The notes under the pieces: model-generated | What the model saw: only the letters and a program-made list of their open reading frames with translations | What the model was told of the DNA's origin: nothing | The model's database searches: none | Position numbers and translations under genes: made by a program | Shown here: in pieces, positions 34,938 to 44,890 of the stretch | How positions within the stretch are numbered: the stretch's first letter is position 1 | Layout: each line of letters begins with the position of its first letter | Source of the DNA: Ruminiclostridium papyrosolvens C7 | GTDB lineage: Bacteria > Bacillota > Clostridia > Acetivibrionales > DSM-1351 | DNA: 64,000 nucleotides | Assembly: GCF_000421965.1 (NCBI RefSeq) | Contig: NZ_ATAY01000088.1 | Location: 1 to 64,000 of the forward strand | Reading direction: 5' to 3'

Positions 34938-36182
34938 TTATTCTTCAATCCTTATTCTGTTTAATACTGTAATGTCAGGGGCGGATTCAAGCTTGTCAAG
35001 CTTTGTGGTGAATTCGCTTTCTGCTATTTTACCGCTTATAAAAGCAAACTCATTGTCCTTTGCTTTGGAATGTAATTCTACAAATTCAGTTTCTCCGAAT
35101 ATTGATAAAATATCCTTTTTTGCATCAGCTGTGCTTTTAGCGGTTACCCTAACAAGAAATTTAGTAGTGCTTTCTTGGATGGGCAGTATATTGTTTTCCT
35201 TTGTTCTTACCCACACACCCGCTGTTCCGAAACCCGGATGTTTTGCTATGTCTATAACATCGGCTACAACAGCGCTTGCAGTAGGCAATTTTCCGGCCCC
35301 TCTTCCATAAAACATTGCATCTCCTACAGCATCACCATTAACAACAATGGCATTAAAAACATCTTCAACATTAGAAAGAGGATGTTCATTAGGCACAATG
35401 GCAGGTGAAACACGTGCAAATATCTTACCATTTGATTTTTTGCTAACGGCAATCAATTTTATAACTCCGTCTATGGCATCTGCATATTTCATGTCATCAA
35501 CCGTTATCTTTGTTATGCCTTCTGTGTATATATTTTCACAATCAACAAATTCATTATACGCAATGGATGATAAAATGGCAATTTTCCTACAGGCATCATG
35601 ACCCTCAACATCAGCTGTAGGGTTCTGCTCCGCATAACCGTTCTGCTGTGCTTCCTTTAGTGCAGTTTCAAAGCTTTTGCCTTCTTTTTTCATTTGGGTC
35701 AGTATATAGTTTGTAGTCCCGTTTAATATACCGGTTATACCATTTATCTCATTTGCTGCCAGACATTGGTTCAAAGGACGTATTATAGGAATACCTCCTC
35801 CTACACTGGCTTCAAACAGATAGCTGACACCATTGTCCTTTGCCATTTGCAGCAACTCCGGTCCATGAGTTGCAACAAGCTCCTTGTTGGAAGTTACAAC
35901 ACTTTTTCCTGCCATAAGAGCTCTTTTTGTAAATTCATGGGCAATCCTTGCCCCTCCAATTGTTTCTACTACAATACTAACTTCACTGTCATTGAATACG
36001 TCATCCGCATTTTTTGTAAGCACATCCTTATCAGGACTATCCGGAAAATCTCTTATATCCAATATCCATTTTACTTTTATGTCTGTTCCTGCACGCTGTC
36101 TTATGCTTTCACTATTTTTCTTAATAACCTCTGCAACACCGGAGCCAACAACTCCGTAACCTAGAATAGCTACATTAACCAT
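34938..36182 (-). CDS. hom: Homoserine dehydrogenase
   Basis: 414 residues. NAD(P) motif GYGVVGSGVAEV near the start, central GILNGTTNYILTQM and EGHDACRK signatures, and a C-terminal ACT domain (about 330-414) for feedback control, probably by threonine. It converts aspartate semialdehyde to homoserine for threonine and methionine. Lies 35 nt after the ACT/HTH protein and touches the ECF gene. Confidence 0.95.
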   Translation of the reverse strand: MVNVAILGYGVVGSGVAEVIKKNSESIRQRAGTDIKVKWILDIRDFPDSPDKDVLTKNADDVFNDSEVSIVVETIGGARIAHEFTKRALMAGKSVVTSNKELVATHGPELLQMAKDNGVSYLFEASVGGGIPIIRPLNQCLAANEINGITGILNGTTNYILTQMKKEGKSFETALKEAQQNGYAEQNPTADVEGHDACRKIAILSSIAYNEFVDCENIYTEGITKITVDDMKYADAIDGVIKLIAVSKKSNGKIFARVSPAIVPNEHPLSNVEDVFNAIVVNGDAVGDAMFYGRGAGKLPTASAVVADVIDIAKHPGFGTAGVWVRTKENNILPIQESTTKFLVRVTAKSTADAKKDILSIFGETEFVELHSKAKDNEFAFISGKIAESEFTTKLDKLESAPDITVLNRIRIEE

Positions 36183-36217
36183 AAAAACCCTCCTGCAATA
36201 AATTACATCTTGTTACA

Positions 36218-36658
36218 TTACCTAGCTAATATTTCACTTTTTCTGACACCCTCAACCTTGTTAATCTCTGCTAAAAGGTTTTGAATATCTATTTTCATAT
36301 TCATTGTTTCAATAGAAATTGTCACATCTGCCAAACCATTTATAGGAATGTTCTGGTTTATTGTCAATATATTTGCACTGGCTGAAGCAATTTTATTTAT
36401 AATACTCGATAGAATGCCCGAAAAGTCTTCTACAACGAAAAATAACGTTATGACCTTACCCCTTGATGTCTCGTTAAAAGGGAAAACATAATCTTTGTAT
36501 TTGTAGTAGGCACTTCTGCTGATTCCTACTTCTTTGACGGCATCGTTAACAGTTTTTATTTTACCAAGACTTAGAATTTTTTTAACCTCTATAACCTTTG
36601 AAAATATGTCTGGCAAAATAAATGAATCAACTAAAAAAAATATAGATTCTTGTTTCAT
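36218..36658 (-). CDS. ACT-domain protein PheB/UPF0735
   Basis: 146 residues. The N-terminal third is HTH-like (TVNDAVKEVGISRSAYYKYKDYV) and the rest is an ACT domain (VITLFFVVEDFSGILSSII...). B. subtilis PheB is the same length and family and lies beside hom-thrCB. The start at 36658 (MKQESI) has AGGAG upstream; the frame from 36715 is too long. It probably senses an amino acid, but whether it binds DNA is not shown. Confidence 0.85.
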   Translation of the reverse strand: MKQESIFFLVDSFILPDIFSKVIEVKKILSLGKIKTVNDAVKEVGISRSAYYKYKDYVFPFNETSRGKVITLFFVVEDFSGILSSIINKIASASANILTINQNIPINGLADVTISIETMNMKIDIQNLLAEINKVEGVRKSEILAR

Positions 36659-36736
36659 ATTTTCTCCTGTCCGTGTGATACGTACAATTGTGTTTCCTTG
36701 GTGTAATATTAGCATATTTTTTCTTTTTATGCAACT

Positions 36737-36773
36737 AAAAAAGCACTAATCATACAAGATCAGTGCCTTTTTT
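36737..36773 (-). terminator. Terminator after thrC
   Basis: Stem GGCACTGATC / GATTAGTGCT with TTTTTT on the minus strand; it separates thrC from the ACT-hom-ECF group. Confidence 0.85.
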
Positions 36774-36784
36774 TATATTTATAA

Positions 36785-38308
36785 TTATTTTTCTGTTTTG
36801 ATATTTTCTTGAATATTTAATGCATCCTTAACCTTATCAATCATGTTTATCGGCTCGCAAAAATCCTTGTGAAGAACAGGCTTTTTATCCAATTCCTTTA
36901 ATGGAGCAGGAATTCTAAGGCCTGACTTTTCAGACAGTACAGACAGCAGCTCAAACTCAGTCTTTCCTTTGATCGTCTCTTCTCCTGCAATGGCTTTTAC
37001 AACACTCTCATTAAATTTGAACGGACTTGCTGTAGAAACAATAACAGCTTTTGTAACATCGCTTGTGGAGATAACATATTTGTCATATACATCCACTGCA
37101 ACCGCAGTATGGGTGTCAACCACGTATCCAGTCTCCTGGTAAACACTTTCAATTGTTTTTAATGTATCACTGTCATTTGAGTAACCGGCCCAGAATATAT
37201 TCTGGATTTTCTTTTTGGTATCCTGGTCTACAGTATATGAACCCTCATTTTTAAGCTTGTTCATCCAGTCGCAAACCTTTTCGGCATTATCACCGGTTAT
37301 AAGATACAAAAGTCGTTCCAGATTACTTGAAATGAGAATATCCATTGATGGAGACAGGGTCTTTTTGAATTCTCTGTTTTTATTGTATTCCCCTGTATTA
37401 ATAAAATCTGTCAGCACATTATTGTCGTTTGAAGCACAAATAAGCTTGTTAACAGGCAAGCCCATCTGCATTGCATAATATGCAGCCAGAATATTACCGA
37501 AATTACCTGTAGGAACAACAAAGTTTATCTTTTCCCCCGCTTTAATTTCACCGTTCTTTATCATATCAGCATATGCTGAAAAATAATATACGATTTGAGG
37601 AACCAGTCTGCCCCAGTTTATAGAGTTTGCTGATGAAAACTTGTATCCGTTTTCTTCCATCAATACCGATACATCCTCATCACCGAATATTCTTTTAACA
37701 CCATTCTGAGCATCATCAAAATTGCCGTTTACAGCTATAGCGTGTACATTACCACCCTCCTGGGTTACCATCTGCATTTTCTGTACCTGACTGACACCTT
37801 CGCTTGGGAAAAATACTATAATCTTTGTCCCATTTACATCCTTGAATCCTTCAAGAGCAGCTTTTCCTGTATCTCCTGATGTTGCTACCAGAATAACTAT
37901 CTCTTCTTTTTCCCCTGTTTTCTTAAGTGCTTTAACAAGAAAATGCGGAAGTATTTGCAGAGCCATATCTTTGAATGCACTTGTAGGCCCATGCCACAGT
38001 TCCAGTATATTTACCGAATCATAAAGCTTATGCAAAGGAGCAATATCATTACTTTCGAATTTTTCTGCGGTATAAGCCTTGTTAACACACTCTGAAAGTT
38101 CCTCGAAAGTATAATCCTCCAAATAACCTTCCAGTATCTTAACCGCTCTTTCCTGATAACTCATTTCACTCATGAGAGCTATTTGTTCAAGGCTAAACTG
38201 AACTGTCTTTTCAGGTACAAACAGACCTCCGTCTGCTGCAATACCTCTCTTTATAGCTTCAGCTGCACTCACACTTCTGCAACTTCCTCTTGTGCTTCGA
38301 TATAACAT
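36785..38308 (-). CDS. thrC: Threonine synthase
   Basis: About 507 residues, PLP fold type II. The Schiff-base lysine lies in GPTSAFKDMALQ, with ATSGDTGKAALEGF as the phosphate-binding loop and VPTGNFGNILAAYYA. It converts phosphohomoserine to threonine. The start at 38308 (MLYRSTRG) has AGGAGG upstream; the longer frame from 38332 is rejected. It belongs functionally with hom downstream; no thrB (homoserine kinase) is in the window. Confidence 0.95.
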   Translation of the reverse strand: MLYRSTRGSCRSVSAAEAIKRGIAADGGLFVPEKTVQFSLEQIALMSEMSYQERAVKILEGYLEDYTFEELSECVNKAYTAEKFESNDIAPLHKLYDSVNILELWHGPTSAFKDMALQILPHFLVKALKKTGEKEEIVILVATSGDTGKAALEGFKDVNGTKIIVFFPSEGVSQVQKMQMVTQEGGNVHAIAVNGNFDDAQNGVKRIFGDEDVSVLMEENGYKFSSANSINWGRLVPQIVYYFSAYADMIKNGEIKAGEKINFVVPTGNFGNILAAYYAMQMGLPVNKLICASNDNNVLTDFINTGEYNKNREFKKTLSPSMDILISSNLERLLYLITGDNAEKVCDWMNKLKNEGSYTVDQDTKKKIQNIFWAGYSNDSDTLKTIESVYQETGYVVDTHTAVAVDVYDKYVISTSDVTKAVIVSTASPFKFNESVVKAIAGEETIKGKTEFELLSVLSEKSGLRIPAPLKELDKKPVLHKDFCEPINMIDKVKDALNIQENIKTEK

Positions 38309-38471
38309 TTTTACCTCCTGCCAAATACCCAACCATATATTATTTATGAGATATATTCTTTAGTCTTTAGTGCCTTAGCTTTCTTATTCTCATTAAACTT
38401 AATAATATAATAAAAATCGAAAAAAAGCAACGAAGCAGTTAACATTAAAATAACAATTAAAACTATTTACC

Positions 38472-39557
38472 CTAAATTCTCCATCCTCTGGTTTTCTTCT
38501 GCATACTGACAAAAAGCTTCTGAACAGCCAGTTTGCCTTGATTATACAGATAAAGGGATTCTTCGGCAGTTATATCAAAATCCAGAAAGGAGATATCCCC
38601 GGTATATATATGAGCAATATTATCTATATTGTAGGAGTTTTTGGGAACCCCCGTGTCATGTGAAGAATGGAGTAATTTTTTTAAAATATGTTCTGCAGAA
38701 CTGAGACCTTTTGGCTCCTTGCCTTCCAGTTTAAGTCCTATAACTACATTGTTTTCAGTGCTGTCAATGAGCCAAACCGGAAAGTTATCAAGAACACCTC
38801 CATCTATTATGTAATGAGTTTTAGGCTTGTTTCCGGCATCTTTGAACTCGATTGTAACCGGGTCAAAAACAAAAGGAACACATGTACTCATCCTGACCGC
38901 CTTTGCAACTTCCAGTTTATCAGGGTCAATATTATATAGTGCCATGTCATCTGGAAGAACAATTACTTTACCTGTATTGGCATCAACCGCAGTCATTCTT
39001 ACCTTGTAACCCCTGGGATTCACCTTATCTGCTATTCCTCCCCGGAAATCACTGAAGGTACGTATTCCCTTGTTGGCAAGGAGCTGAGCAACCCAGCTTT
39101 CCAATAGCTCACCATTCAAAAATGCATTCTTTTTACTGAATGCAATCAGGTTTACAAGAAAGTTTCCTCTGGAACCCACAAAGTCTTCCTTGGATTTTCT
39201 GACAAGATTCAGTTCTGAGTAATCCTGACGGTGTAGCAATGTTTCCAGATCACTTTCATTCAGAACCCTTTTCTCCTTCTCTATACTTCTCATGCTATTA
39301 GCAATGGAGATATTCATTGGGATCTCCCCCATATCTGAAAATGAACTAAAATCGAACTCCTTCATAATCCTGCCTAAATCACTGGAAGTATATCCGGCTC
39401 CAATAAGTGATCCTACCAGTGCACCGGCTGAAACACCGGCAATATTGCCTGTTCTTTTATATTTTTTTTCAATTTCGTCATATGCTCCTGCAAAGGCTAT
39501 GCCTTTTATTCCGCCTCCGCTGAGTACAATATTTACTGTTCGGCTTCTTTTATTCAT
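38472..39557 (-). CDS. Patatin-like phospholipase
   Basis: About 361 residues. The oxyanion loop GGGIKGIAFAGA, nucleophile elbow GVSAGALVG and catalytic Asp motif DGGVLDNFPV are all present. It is expected to be a lipid acyl hydrolase; no signal peptide is seen, so it should be cytoplasmic or membrane-associated. The start at 39557 (MNKRSR) gives the GAGGG site correct spacing; the ATG two codons earlier is too close. Confidence 0.9.
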   Translation of the reverse strand: MNKRSRTVNIVLSGGGIKGIAFAGAYDEIEKKYKRTGNIAGVSAGALVGSLIGAGYTSSDLGRIMKEFDFSSFSDMGEIPMNISIANSMRSIEKEKRVLNESDLETLLHRQDYSELNLVRKSKEDFVGSRGNFLVNLIAFSKKNAFLNGELLESWVAQLLANKGIRTFSDFRGGIADKVNPRGYKVRMTAVDANTGKVIVLPDDMALYNIDPDKLEVAKAVRMSTCVPFVFDPVTIEFKDAGNKPKTHYIIDGGVLDNFPVWLIDSTENNVVIGLKLEGKEPKGLSSAEHILKKLLHSSHDTGVPKNSYNIDNIAHIYTGDISFLDFDITAEESLYLYNQGKLAVQKLFVSMQKKTRGWRI

Positions 39558-39658
39558 ATACATATCCCTCGATAAAAAACTATCTAATGTATATATATTA
39601 TGACAGGAAGTTAATTAGTATATTGTACATCCTCTCACTACATGTACAAATTGAAGTA

Positions 39659-39698
39659 GCAAAAAAGCACTTTTACATGTGGTGGTGTAAAGTGCCTT
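39659..39698 (-). terminator. Hairpin between TPR gene and patatin gene
   Basis: Stem GGCACTTTACA / TGTAAAAGTGC with TTTTTTG on the minus strand, just after the TPR gene stop. Confidence 0.8.
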
Positions 39699-39714
39699 AT
39701 AATATACGTAAATG

Positions 39715-40842
39715 TTATTGTAATGACTCCAGCCTGCTTCTGGCATATTTCACATAAGATGAATCCGGATAGTCTTTTATAAGCTTTTTATATGTTTCTG
39801 CTCCCTTTTGAGGCTCATTATTAGCCACATAACTTTTACCCAGTACGTAGAGAGCCTTGTCCCCAAAAGACCATTTTGCTCCATAGGTAAACACCTTTTC
39901 CAGTTTCTGAATTGCCTCTTTGTATTTCTTTTTATTAAAAAGGCTGGTTCCCTCTACGGTTAATTGGTTTGCTGCGTTTTTCAGTACATTAGCTTTGATG
40001 GAATCATATTTCTTTTTACTATCTGCGGACAAGTCTTTTGCCGGTATTGCTAAAAGCTTATCTGCTGCTTCAATATATTTGTATTGTCCATATAATCCTG
40101 ATATTTGGGATAACTGTGAAGACAGCTGTATTTGCTTGAGTTTTAAATTAGCTGCATCCAAATCCTTCTTGAGTTTTTCATTTTGAGACACTACCTTGTC
40201 GTATTTCTCATTTAACTCGGTATTTACAGTTGTATCCGGCCCGCTTTCATCACTGCGGGTATTTTTATAATTTGCCATGAAAACTGCTATTGCAGCTATA
40301 AGACATATAACGCTTAAAATGTTTATGGTTACGGCAACAGAAGGCTTCTTTAACTGTGAACCTAAATTTTTGATTAATACATATTCTGCCTGTACTTCTT
40401 CGTTAGAAGGCTTCTTTGGTTTTGCAGATCTGTTTTGGGGAACGGGCTTCTGTGGATTTACTTCGGTTTTTACTGTTTTGGTATTGCCGCTGCCTTTTCC
40501 GGGATTACTTCCTCTGCCTATATAATTTAAATATTCTGCTGCTTTAACTGAATTGTCCTCTGCATCTGCGACTCTGCCAAAAAGTTCTTGTGCCTTATCT
40601 ATCTGATTTGTATACGCATAACATAATCCAAGTAAATTAACTGCATCATAAAAATCCGGATTAACTGAAATTACCTTCTTCAGTTCAATCATGGCTATAT
40701 CTTCGCTTCCGGTACGCAGATTCTCTATGGCCTTATTGTACCCTTTTACAGAGTCTATTACCTTTTCGGACACGTTCTTTTCCTGGGATAGTTTTTCTAT
40801 GTCAATAGGAGTAAAACTTCTGATTTCCTGTTTCAAATCCAT
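39715..40842 (-). CDS. TPR-repeat membrane protein
   Basis: About 375 residues. Cytoplasmic N-terminal TPR-like segment (about 25-95), a Pro/Lys-rich linker, one membrane helix (about 165-187), a coiled coil (about 200-240), then outer TPR repeats ending YKKLIKDYPDSSYVKYARSRL, similar to YbgF/Tol-Pal-type or BamD-type TPRs. A scaffolding role at the membrane is inferred. The start at 40842 (MDLKQE) follows GAAGGGAG. Immediately upstream is folC, 34 nt away. Confidence 0.75.
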   Translation of the reverse strand: MDLKQEIRSFTPIDIEKLSQEKNVSEKVIDSVKGYNKAIENLRTGSEDIAMIELKKVISVNPDFYDAVNLLGLCYAYTNQIDKAQELFGRVADAEDNSVKAAEYLNYIGRGSNPGKGSGNTKTVKTEVNPQKPVPQNRSAKPKKPSNEEVQAEYVLIKNLGSQLKKPSVAVTINILSVICLIAAIAVFMANYKNTRSDESGPDTTVNTELNEKYDKVVSQNEKLKKDLDAANLKLKQIQLSSQLSQISGLYGQYKYIEAADKLLAIPAKDLSADSKKKYDSIKANVLKNAANQLTVEGTSLFNKKKYKEAIQKLEKVFTYGAKWSFGDKALYVLGKSYVANNEPQKGAETYKKLIKDYPDSSYVKYARSRLESLQ

Positions 40843-40875
40843 AACAAAAGCTCCCTTCAAAGTGTTTTAATTTTT

Positions 40876-42150
40876 CTATTTATAATGTCCTCTTATTTCT
40901 CCAATCATATAAAGTGAACCAAAAGCGCTGATAACGCTTTCTTTATCCGCAAGACCAACTGCAATCTGTAATCCATTCTCAATACTCATTCCATCTATTA
41001 TGCTTTGAGAGTATATTTGTAAAATTTGGGCCAGTTCAGCGGATGGAACGGCTCTCTCATTATTGGGAGTGACGGTAATAATAGTATCTGCTTTACTGCC
41101 CAACATATCCATTATTCCTTTAAAATCCTTATCACGTAAAAATCCGACGATAAAAATCTTTTTCTTTTGTGTAAAATACTTGTCCAATGCGGCATTCAGA
41201 GCCTGCCCGCCCTCTAAATTATGAGCGCCGTCTATCATCACCAAAGGATTTTCGTTAATTATTTCCAACCTGCCGGGCCACATAGTCTTTTCCAACCCGT
41301 CTAATATATTCCTATGTGTAATAGCAAATCCTTTATTACACAAAAGCTCGCAGGTATCAATTGCAACTGCAGCATTTTTCATCTGGTGATCGCCCAATAA
41401 ACCTATTTTTATGTTTTCATAGTCTTTATAATCAAATATCTGTCCTTCTAAACCGAAAGATTTTTCAGATATCGTTGAAAAATCTACTTTATGTATTTTT
41501 GCGTTTTTCTCTTTAGCAACCCTTTTAATTACTTCTTCAGCTTCTTGCTCCTGAGGATAAAGCACAACCGTTCCATTGTGTTTTATTATACCTGCCTTAT
41601 GTGATGCAATCTCCCCGAGAGTAGCTCCTAATCTATCCGTATGATCCATACTGATTGTGGTAATAACCGATACTTCCGGCAAATCTATTACATTAGTGGA
41701 ATCTACAATACCTCCAAGGCCTACTTCTAATACTACGAAATCACAGTTTTTTCTGTAGAAAAATTCCATAGCAGCAGCTGTAATGATTTCAAATTCTGTA
41801 GGATGTTCAAACCCATTACTTACCATTTCTTTTATTTTCAACTTTATTTGTAAAACCAGTTCAGCCAGCTCATTATTTGATATCTCAGTGTTGTCAACTT
41901 TAATTCTTTCTGTAAATCTTTGAATATACGGAGATGTAAACATTCCTGTTCTGTATCCCGATTCAACTAAAATGTTGTTGATAAAAGCTGTTGTAGAACC
42001 CTTGCCATTTGTTCCGGCAATATGGATGAACTTTAGTTTTTTATGGGGATTACCCATTAAATCCAAAAGTTTGGTAATTCTGTCAAGCCCGAATATACTG
42101 CCAAACTTCAGGGTACCATGTAAATATTCCAATGCAGCTTCATAATTCAT
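40876..42150 (-). CDS. folC: Folylpolyglutamate/dihydrofolate synthase
   Basis: About 424 residues, Mur-ligase-like. The P-loop is AGTNGKGSTT, with HVGLGGIVDSTN-type substrate region (EVGLGGIVDSTNVI) and IDGAHNLEGG. It adds glutamates to folates. The start at 42150 (MNYEAA) has GGAGG 7 nt upstream; the frame from 42183 is too early. Confidence 0.93.
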   Translation of the reverse strand: MNYEAALEYLHGTLKFGSIFGLDRITKLLDLMGNPHKKLKFIHIAGTNGKGSTTAFINNILVESGYRTGMFTSPYIQRFTERIKVDNTEISNNELAELVLQIKLKIKEMVSNGFEHPTEFEIITAAAMEFFYRKNCDFVVLEVGLGGIVDSTNVIDLPEVSVITTISMDHTDRLGATLGEIASHKAGIIKHNGTVVLYPQEQEAEEVIKRVAKEKNAKIHKVDFSTISEKSFGLEGQIFDYKDYENIKIGLLGDHQMKNAAVAIDTCELLCNKGFAITHRNILDGLEKTMWPGRLEIINENPLVMIDGAHNLEGGQALNAALDKYFTQKKKIFIVGFLRDKDFKGIMDMLGSKADTIITVTPNNERAVPSAELAQILQIYSQSIIDGMSIENGLQIAVGLADKESVISAFGSLYMIGEIRGHYK

Positions 42151-42248
42151 GGTAAACCTCCAAATATTATTACGTATAGCCAAATATAATATAACTAAAC
42201 AATAGCAGTTTTTTTATACACAGTCAATGCGAAACGGTCAGGAGCCTG

Positions 42249-42833
42249 TTACAGCATGTTTTTATCCAACATACTATTTAATTCTGCCAGACTTTTTGAA
42301 GTATTTATTCCCATACTTCCAAGTATTATATGATCAAAAATAACCATACTGCACTTGTTAATACGTTCTTCGTCATCCTCTCTCATGAAGGTTTCCAAAT
42401 CATTAAATCCCCCTGAGATATAGTACCTTACTCCGTACTCAGGAATCATATCAGTGAATTCTTCATTTCTCCAAATGTTATCGTCGGCAAAAACACAGAT
42501 TTTCAAACCCTCAACTTTTTTACTCTCAATCGGAACGGATAAGAATGAACGTTTTTTGTCGTAATGAACCTTATTTATTATATAGTTCAGGCTCATTTTT
42601 TCTAACACAGCTGTAAGACGCCCAAGTAGGTAGTTCTTTTTATCCTCATCCAAAGTCATCAGTGAACTGTCTATTTCAATAATTATATTTTCATTGCCTT
42701 TAAGCGCTGATATTATTTTATTACTGGCACTTTTGTTATTCTGAGTTTTGGAGGAGTACGATATTGTAAAATCTGATATTGCGCCTTTTACTTTTTTATT
42801 TTCCGATATTTTTAGCTTTAATGATTTATCCAT
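42249..42833 (-). CDS. Hypothetical protein
   Basis: 194 residues with mixed alpha-beta pattern (IIIEIDSSLMTLDEDKK; LKICVFADDNIWRNEEF; CSMVIFDHIILGSMG). No family recognised; no signal peptide or membrane helix. Start ATG follows AGGAG. It lies between folC and pgi without close linkage. Confidence 0.6.
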   Translation of the reverse strand: MDKSLKLKISENKKVKGAISDFTISYSSKTQNNKSASNKIISALKGNENIIIEIDSSLMTLDEDKKNYLLGRLTAVLEKMSLNYIINKVHYDKKRSFLSVPIESKKVEGLKICVFADDNIWRNEEFTDMIPEYGVRYYISGGFNDLETFMREDDEERINKCSMVIFDHIILGSMGINTSKSLAELNSMLDKNML

Positions 42834-42910
42834 TGTATTCTCCTTAATGTCCTATTATTGCTTAAATTATATACTTAGCTTTAAAGAATGTGAATATACT
42901 TGGGATACTT

Positions 42911-42950
42911 GCAAAAAAATAAGCATATAACTTTTCACGGTCATATGCTT
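42911..42950 (-). terminator. Terminator after pgi
   Basis: Inverted repeat AAGCATAT / ATATGCTT with a T-run on the minus strand. Confidence 0.75.
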
Positions 42951-42981
42951 ATTTCCTAATTTAGTACTAAATTTGTATAAT

Positions 42982-44334
42982 TTACTTATCAAGTCTTGCT
43001 TCCAGTTCCTTCTTTTGTTCTTCATATCCTGGTTTTCCAAGGAGTGCGAACATATTTTTCTTGTATGCCTCAACACCGGGCTGGTCAAACGGATTAACAG
43101 CAAGAAGATACCCGCTTATTCCACAAGCCTTTTCAAAGAAGTATACAAGGTTTCCGAAGTAATACTCATTAAGTTCAGGAACATTAACAATAAGATTAGG
43201 TACTCCGCCATCGGTATGTGCAAGGAGTGTTCCTTCAAAGGCTTTATTGTTAACAAATGCCATTTCTTTTCCTGCAAGGAAGTTCAAACCGTCGATATTG
43301 TCCTTATCTTCCTTTATTGTTATGCTTTTCTTAGCCTTACCAACATTTATAACAGTTTCAAACAGGTTTCTCAAACCATCCTGTACGTACTGTCCCATGG
43401 AATGAAGGTCAGTTGTAAAATCAACCCCTGCAGGGAAAATGCCCTTCTGATCCTTTCCTTCACTTTCTCCGTAAAGCTGCTTCCACCATTCTGTAAAGAA
43501 GTGAAGCGATGGCTCATAGTTAACCATAATTTCAATAGTTTTATTCTTGTTATAAAGTGCATTTCTTGCAGCTGCATATCTGTAGCAGTCATTGTTTTTG
43601 AATTCAAAGTCCTTGTACTGATTGTATGCGTCAAGAGCTCCCTTCATAATCATATCAATATCTGCACCACTAACAGCAATTGGCAGAAGTCCAACAGCTG
43701 TCAGAACTGAAAATCTGCCTCCTACATCATCAGGTATTACAAAGGACTCGTAGCCTTCTTCATCAGCAAGTTTCTTTAAAGCTCCCCTAGCCTTGTCTGT
43801 AGTAGCATATATTCTTTTCTGAGCTTCCTGCCTGCCATATTTGTTTTCCATGTATTCCTTGAATATTCTGAAAGCGACTGCAGGCTCTGTAGTTGTACCT
43901 GATTTTGATATAACGTTAACTGATACTTCTTTACCTTCTATTAATTCCAAAAGGTCAGAAAGATAAGTAGAACTGATGTTATTTCCTACAAAGTAGATTT
44001 CAGGGGTTTTTCTCTTGTCCTTTGGCAACATATTATAAAAAGAATGTGAAAGCATTTCTATTGCTGCTCTTGCACCAAGGTATGAACCCCCGATTCCTAT
44101 AACTATCAACACATCAGAATCGGATTTGATTTTTTCAGCTGACTTCTTTATACGTGCAAATTCATCTTTATCGTAATTTAATGGTAAATCAACCCATCCT
44201 AAAAAATCACTTCCAGGACCATTTTTTTCGTGAAGCATTTTGTGTGCTTGTTCTACGTAGCCCTCGAAATAGTTAATCTCATAATCGCTAACAAAGCCAG
44301 AAGCTTTGGAGCTGTCAAATGTTACTTTTTCCAT
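42982..44334 (-). CDS. pgi: Glucose-6-phosphate isomerase
   Basis: 450 residues, the short bacterial type. SIS-fold motifs are visible: [18 protein letters not shown], the [10 protein letters not shown] phosphate loop, and near the C-terminus QPGVEAYKK containing the catalytic lysine. It interconverts glucose 6-phosphate and fructose 6-phosphate in glycolysis. RBS AGGAGG precedes the ATG. Confidence 0.96.
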   Translation of the reverse strand: MEKVTFDSSKASGFVSDYEINYFEGYVEQAHKMLHEKNGPGSDFLGWVDLPLNYDKDEFARIKKSAEKIKSDSDVLIVIGIGGSYLGARAAIEMLSHSFYNMLPKDKRKTPEIYFVGNNISSTYLSDLLELIEGKEVSVNVISKSGTTTEPAVAFRIFKEYMENKYGRQEAQKRIYATTDKARGALKKLADEEGYESFVIPDDVGGRFSVLTAVGLLPIAVSGADIDMIMKGALDAYNQYKDFEFKNNDCYRYAAARNALYNKNKTIEIMVNYEPSLHFFTEWWKQLYGESEGKDQKGIFPAGVDFTTDLHSMGQYVQDGLRNLFETVINVGKAKKSITIKEDKDNIDGLNFLAGKEMAFVNNKAFEGTLLAHTDGGVPNLIVNVPELNEYYFGNLVYFFEKACGISGYLLAVNPFDQPGVEAYKKNMFALLGKPGYEEQKKELEARLDK

Positions 44335-44555
44335 AAGTACCCTCCTAAATTGCTCTTTTGCTAAAGAATTTTATCTTTACTAGTATAACATTAGGTCTTA
44401 GCAAATAAAAGTTATATTTCCTTTTTTTATCATAAAAGAAATGTTCTTAGAACCAATTCGAGTAATATTTACATGTAACAAAATCAGCGATGTTGACAAA
44501 ACTACATTTAAACGGAAGGTTTCCGTTAATAATATGAACAAAAAGGAGAATATTT

Positions 44556-44786
44556 ATGTCGAGACCTAAAACACCACTTGTGGAAGACAGCAGAGAAGCT
44601 CTTACCAGATTTAAAATGGAGTGTGCTGCTGAAATTGGCAGAACTCAATTTACCAAAGAAAACAACGACCACTACAAGGGAGATTTGACAGCAAGACAGA
44701 ACGGCTCTGAAGGCGGTCCTATTGGTGGACAAATGGTTAAGAGAATGATTGAAGCCTATGAAAGTCAGTTGAAAAATCAAGAATAA
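44556..44786 (+). CDS. Alpha/beta-type small acid-soluble spore protein
   Basis: 76 residues with the family signatures FKMECAAEIG (germination protease site region) and GDLTARQNGSEGGPIGGQMVKRMIE. It coats and protects spore DNA. AAAAGGAG precedes the ATG. A perfect 7-bp hairpin (AACGGAA/TTCCGTT) lies in its leader at 44511-44527. A sigma-G promoter is expected, but I could not place it with certainty. Confidence 0.95.
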   Translation: MSRPKTPLVEDSREALTRFKMECAAEIGRTQFTKENNDHYKGDLTARQNGSEGGPIGGQMVKRMIEAYESQLKNQE

Positions 44787-44803
44787 ATGTATAAATAAAA
44801 AAC

Positions 44804-44862
44804 AAGCACATTAGCTAGAAACTAGTGTTAATAGAGCTTTTTGCTAATGTGCTTTATTTTTC
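44804..44862 (+). terminator. Terminator after SASP gene
   Basis: Perfect 12-bp stem AAGCACATTAGC / GCTAATGTGCTT followed by TATTTTT; bidirectional use is possible. Confidence 0.85.
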
Positions 44863-44890
44863 TCAATCTATATCAGTAACTACTACATCC

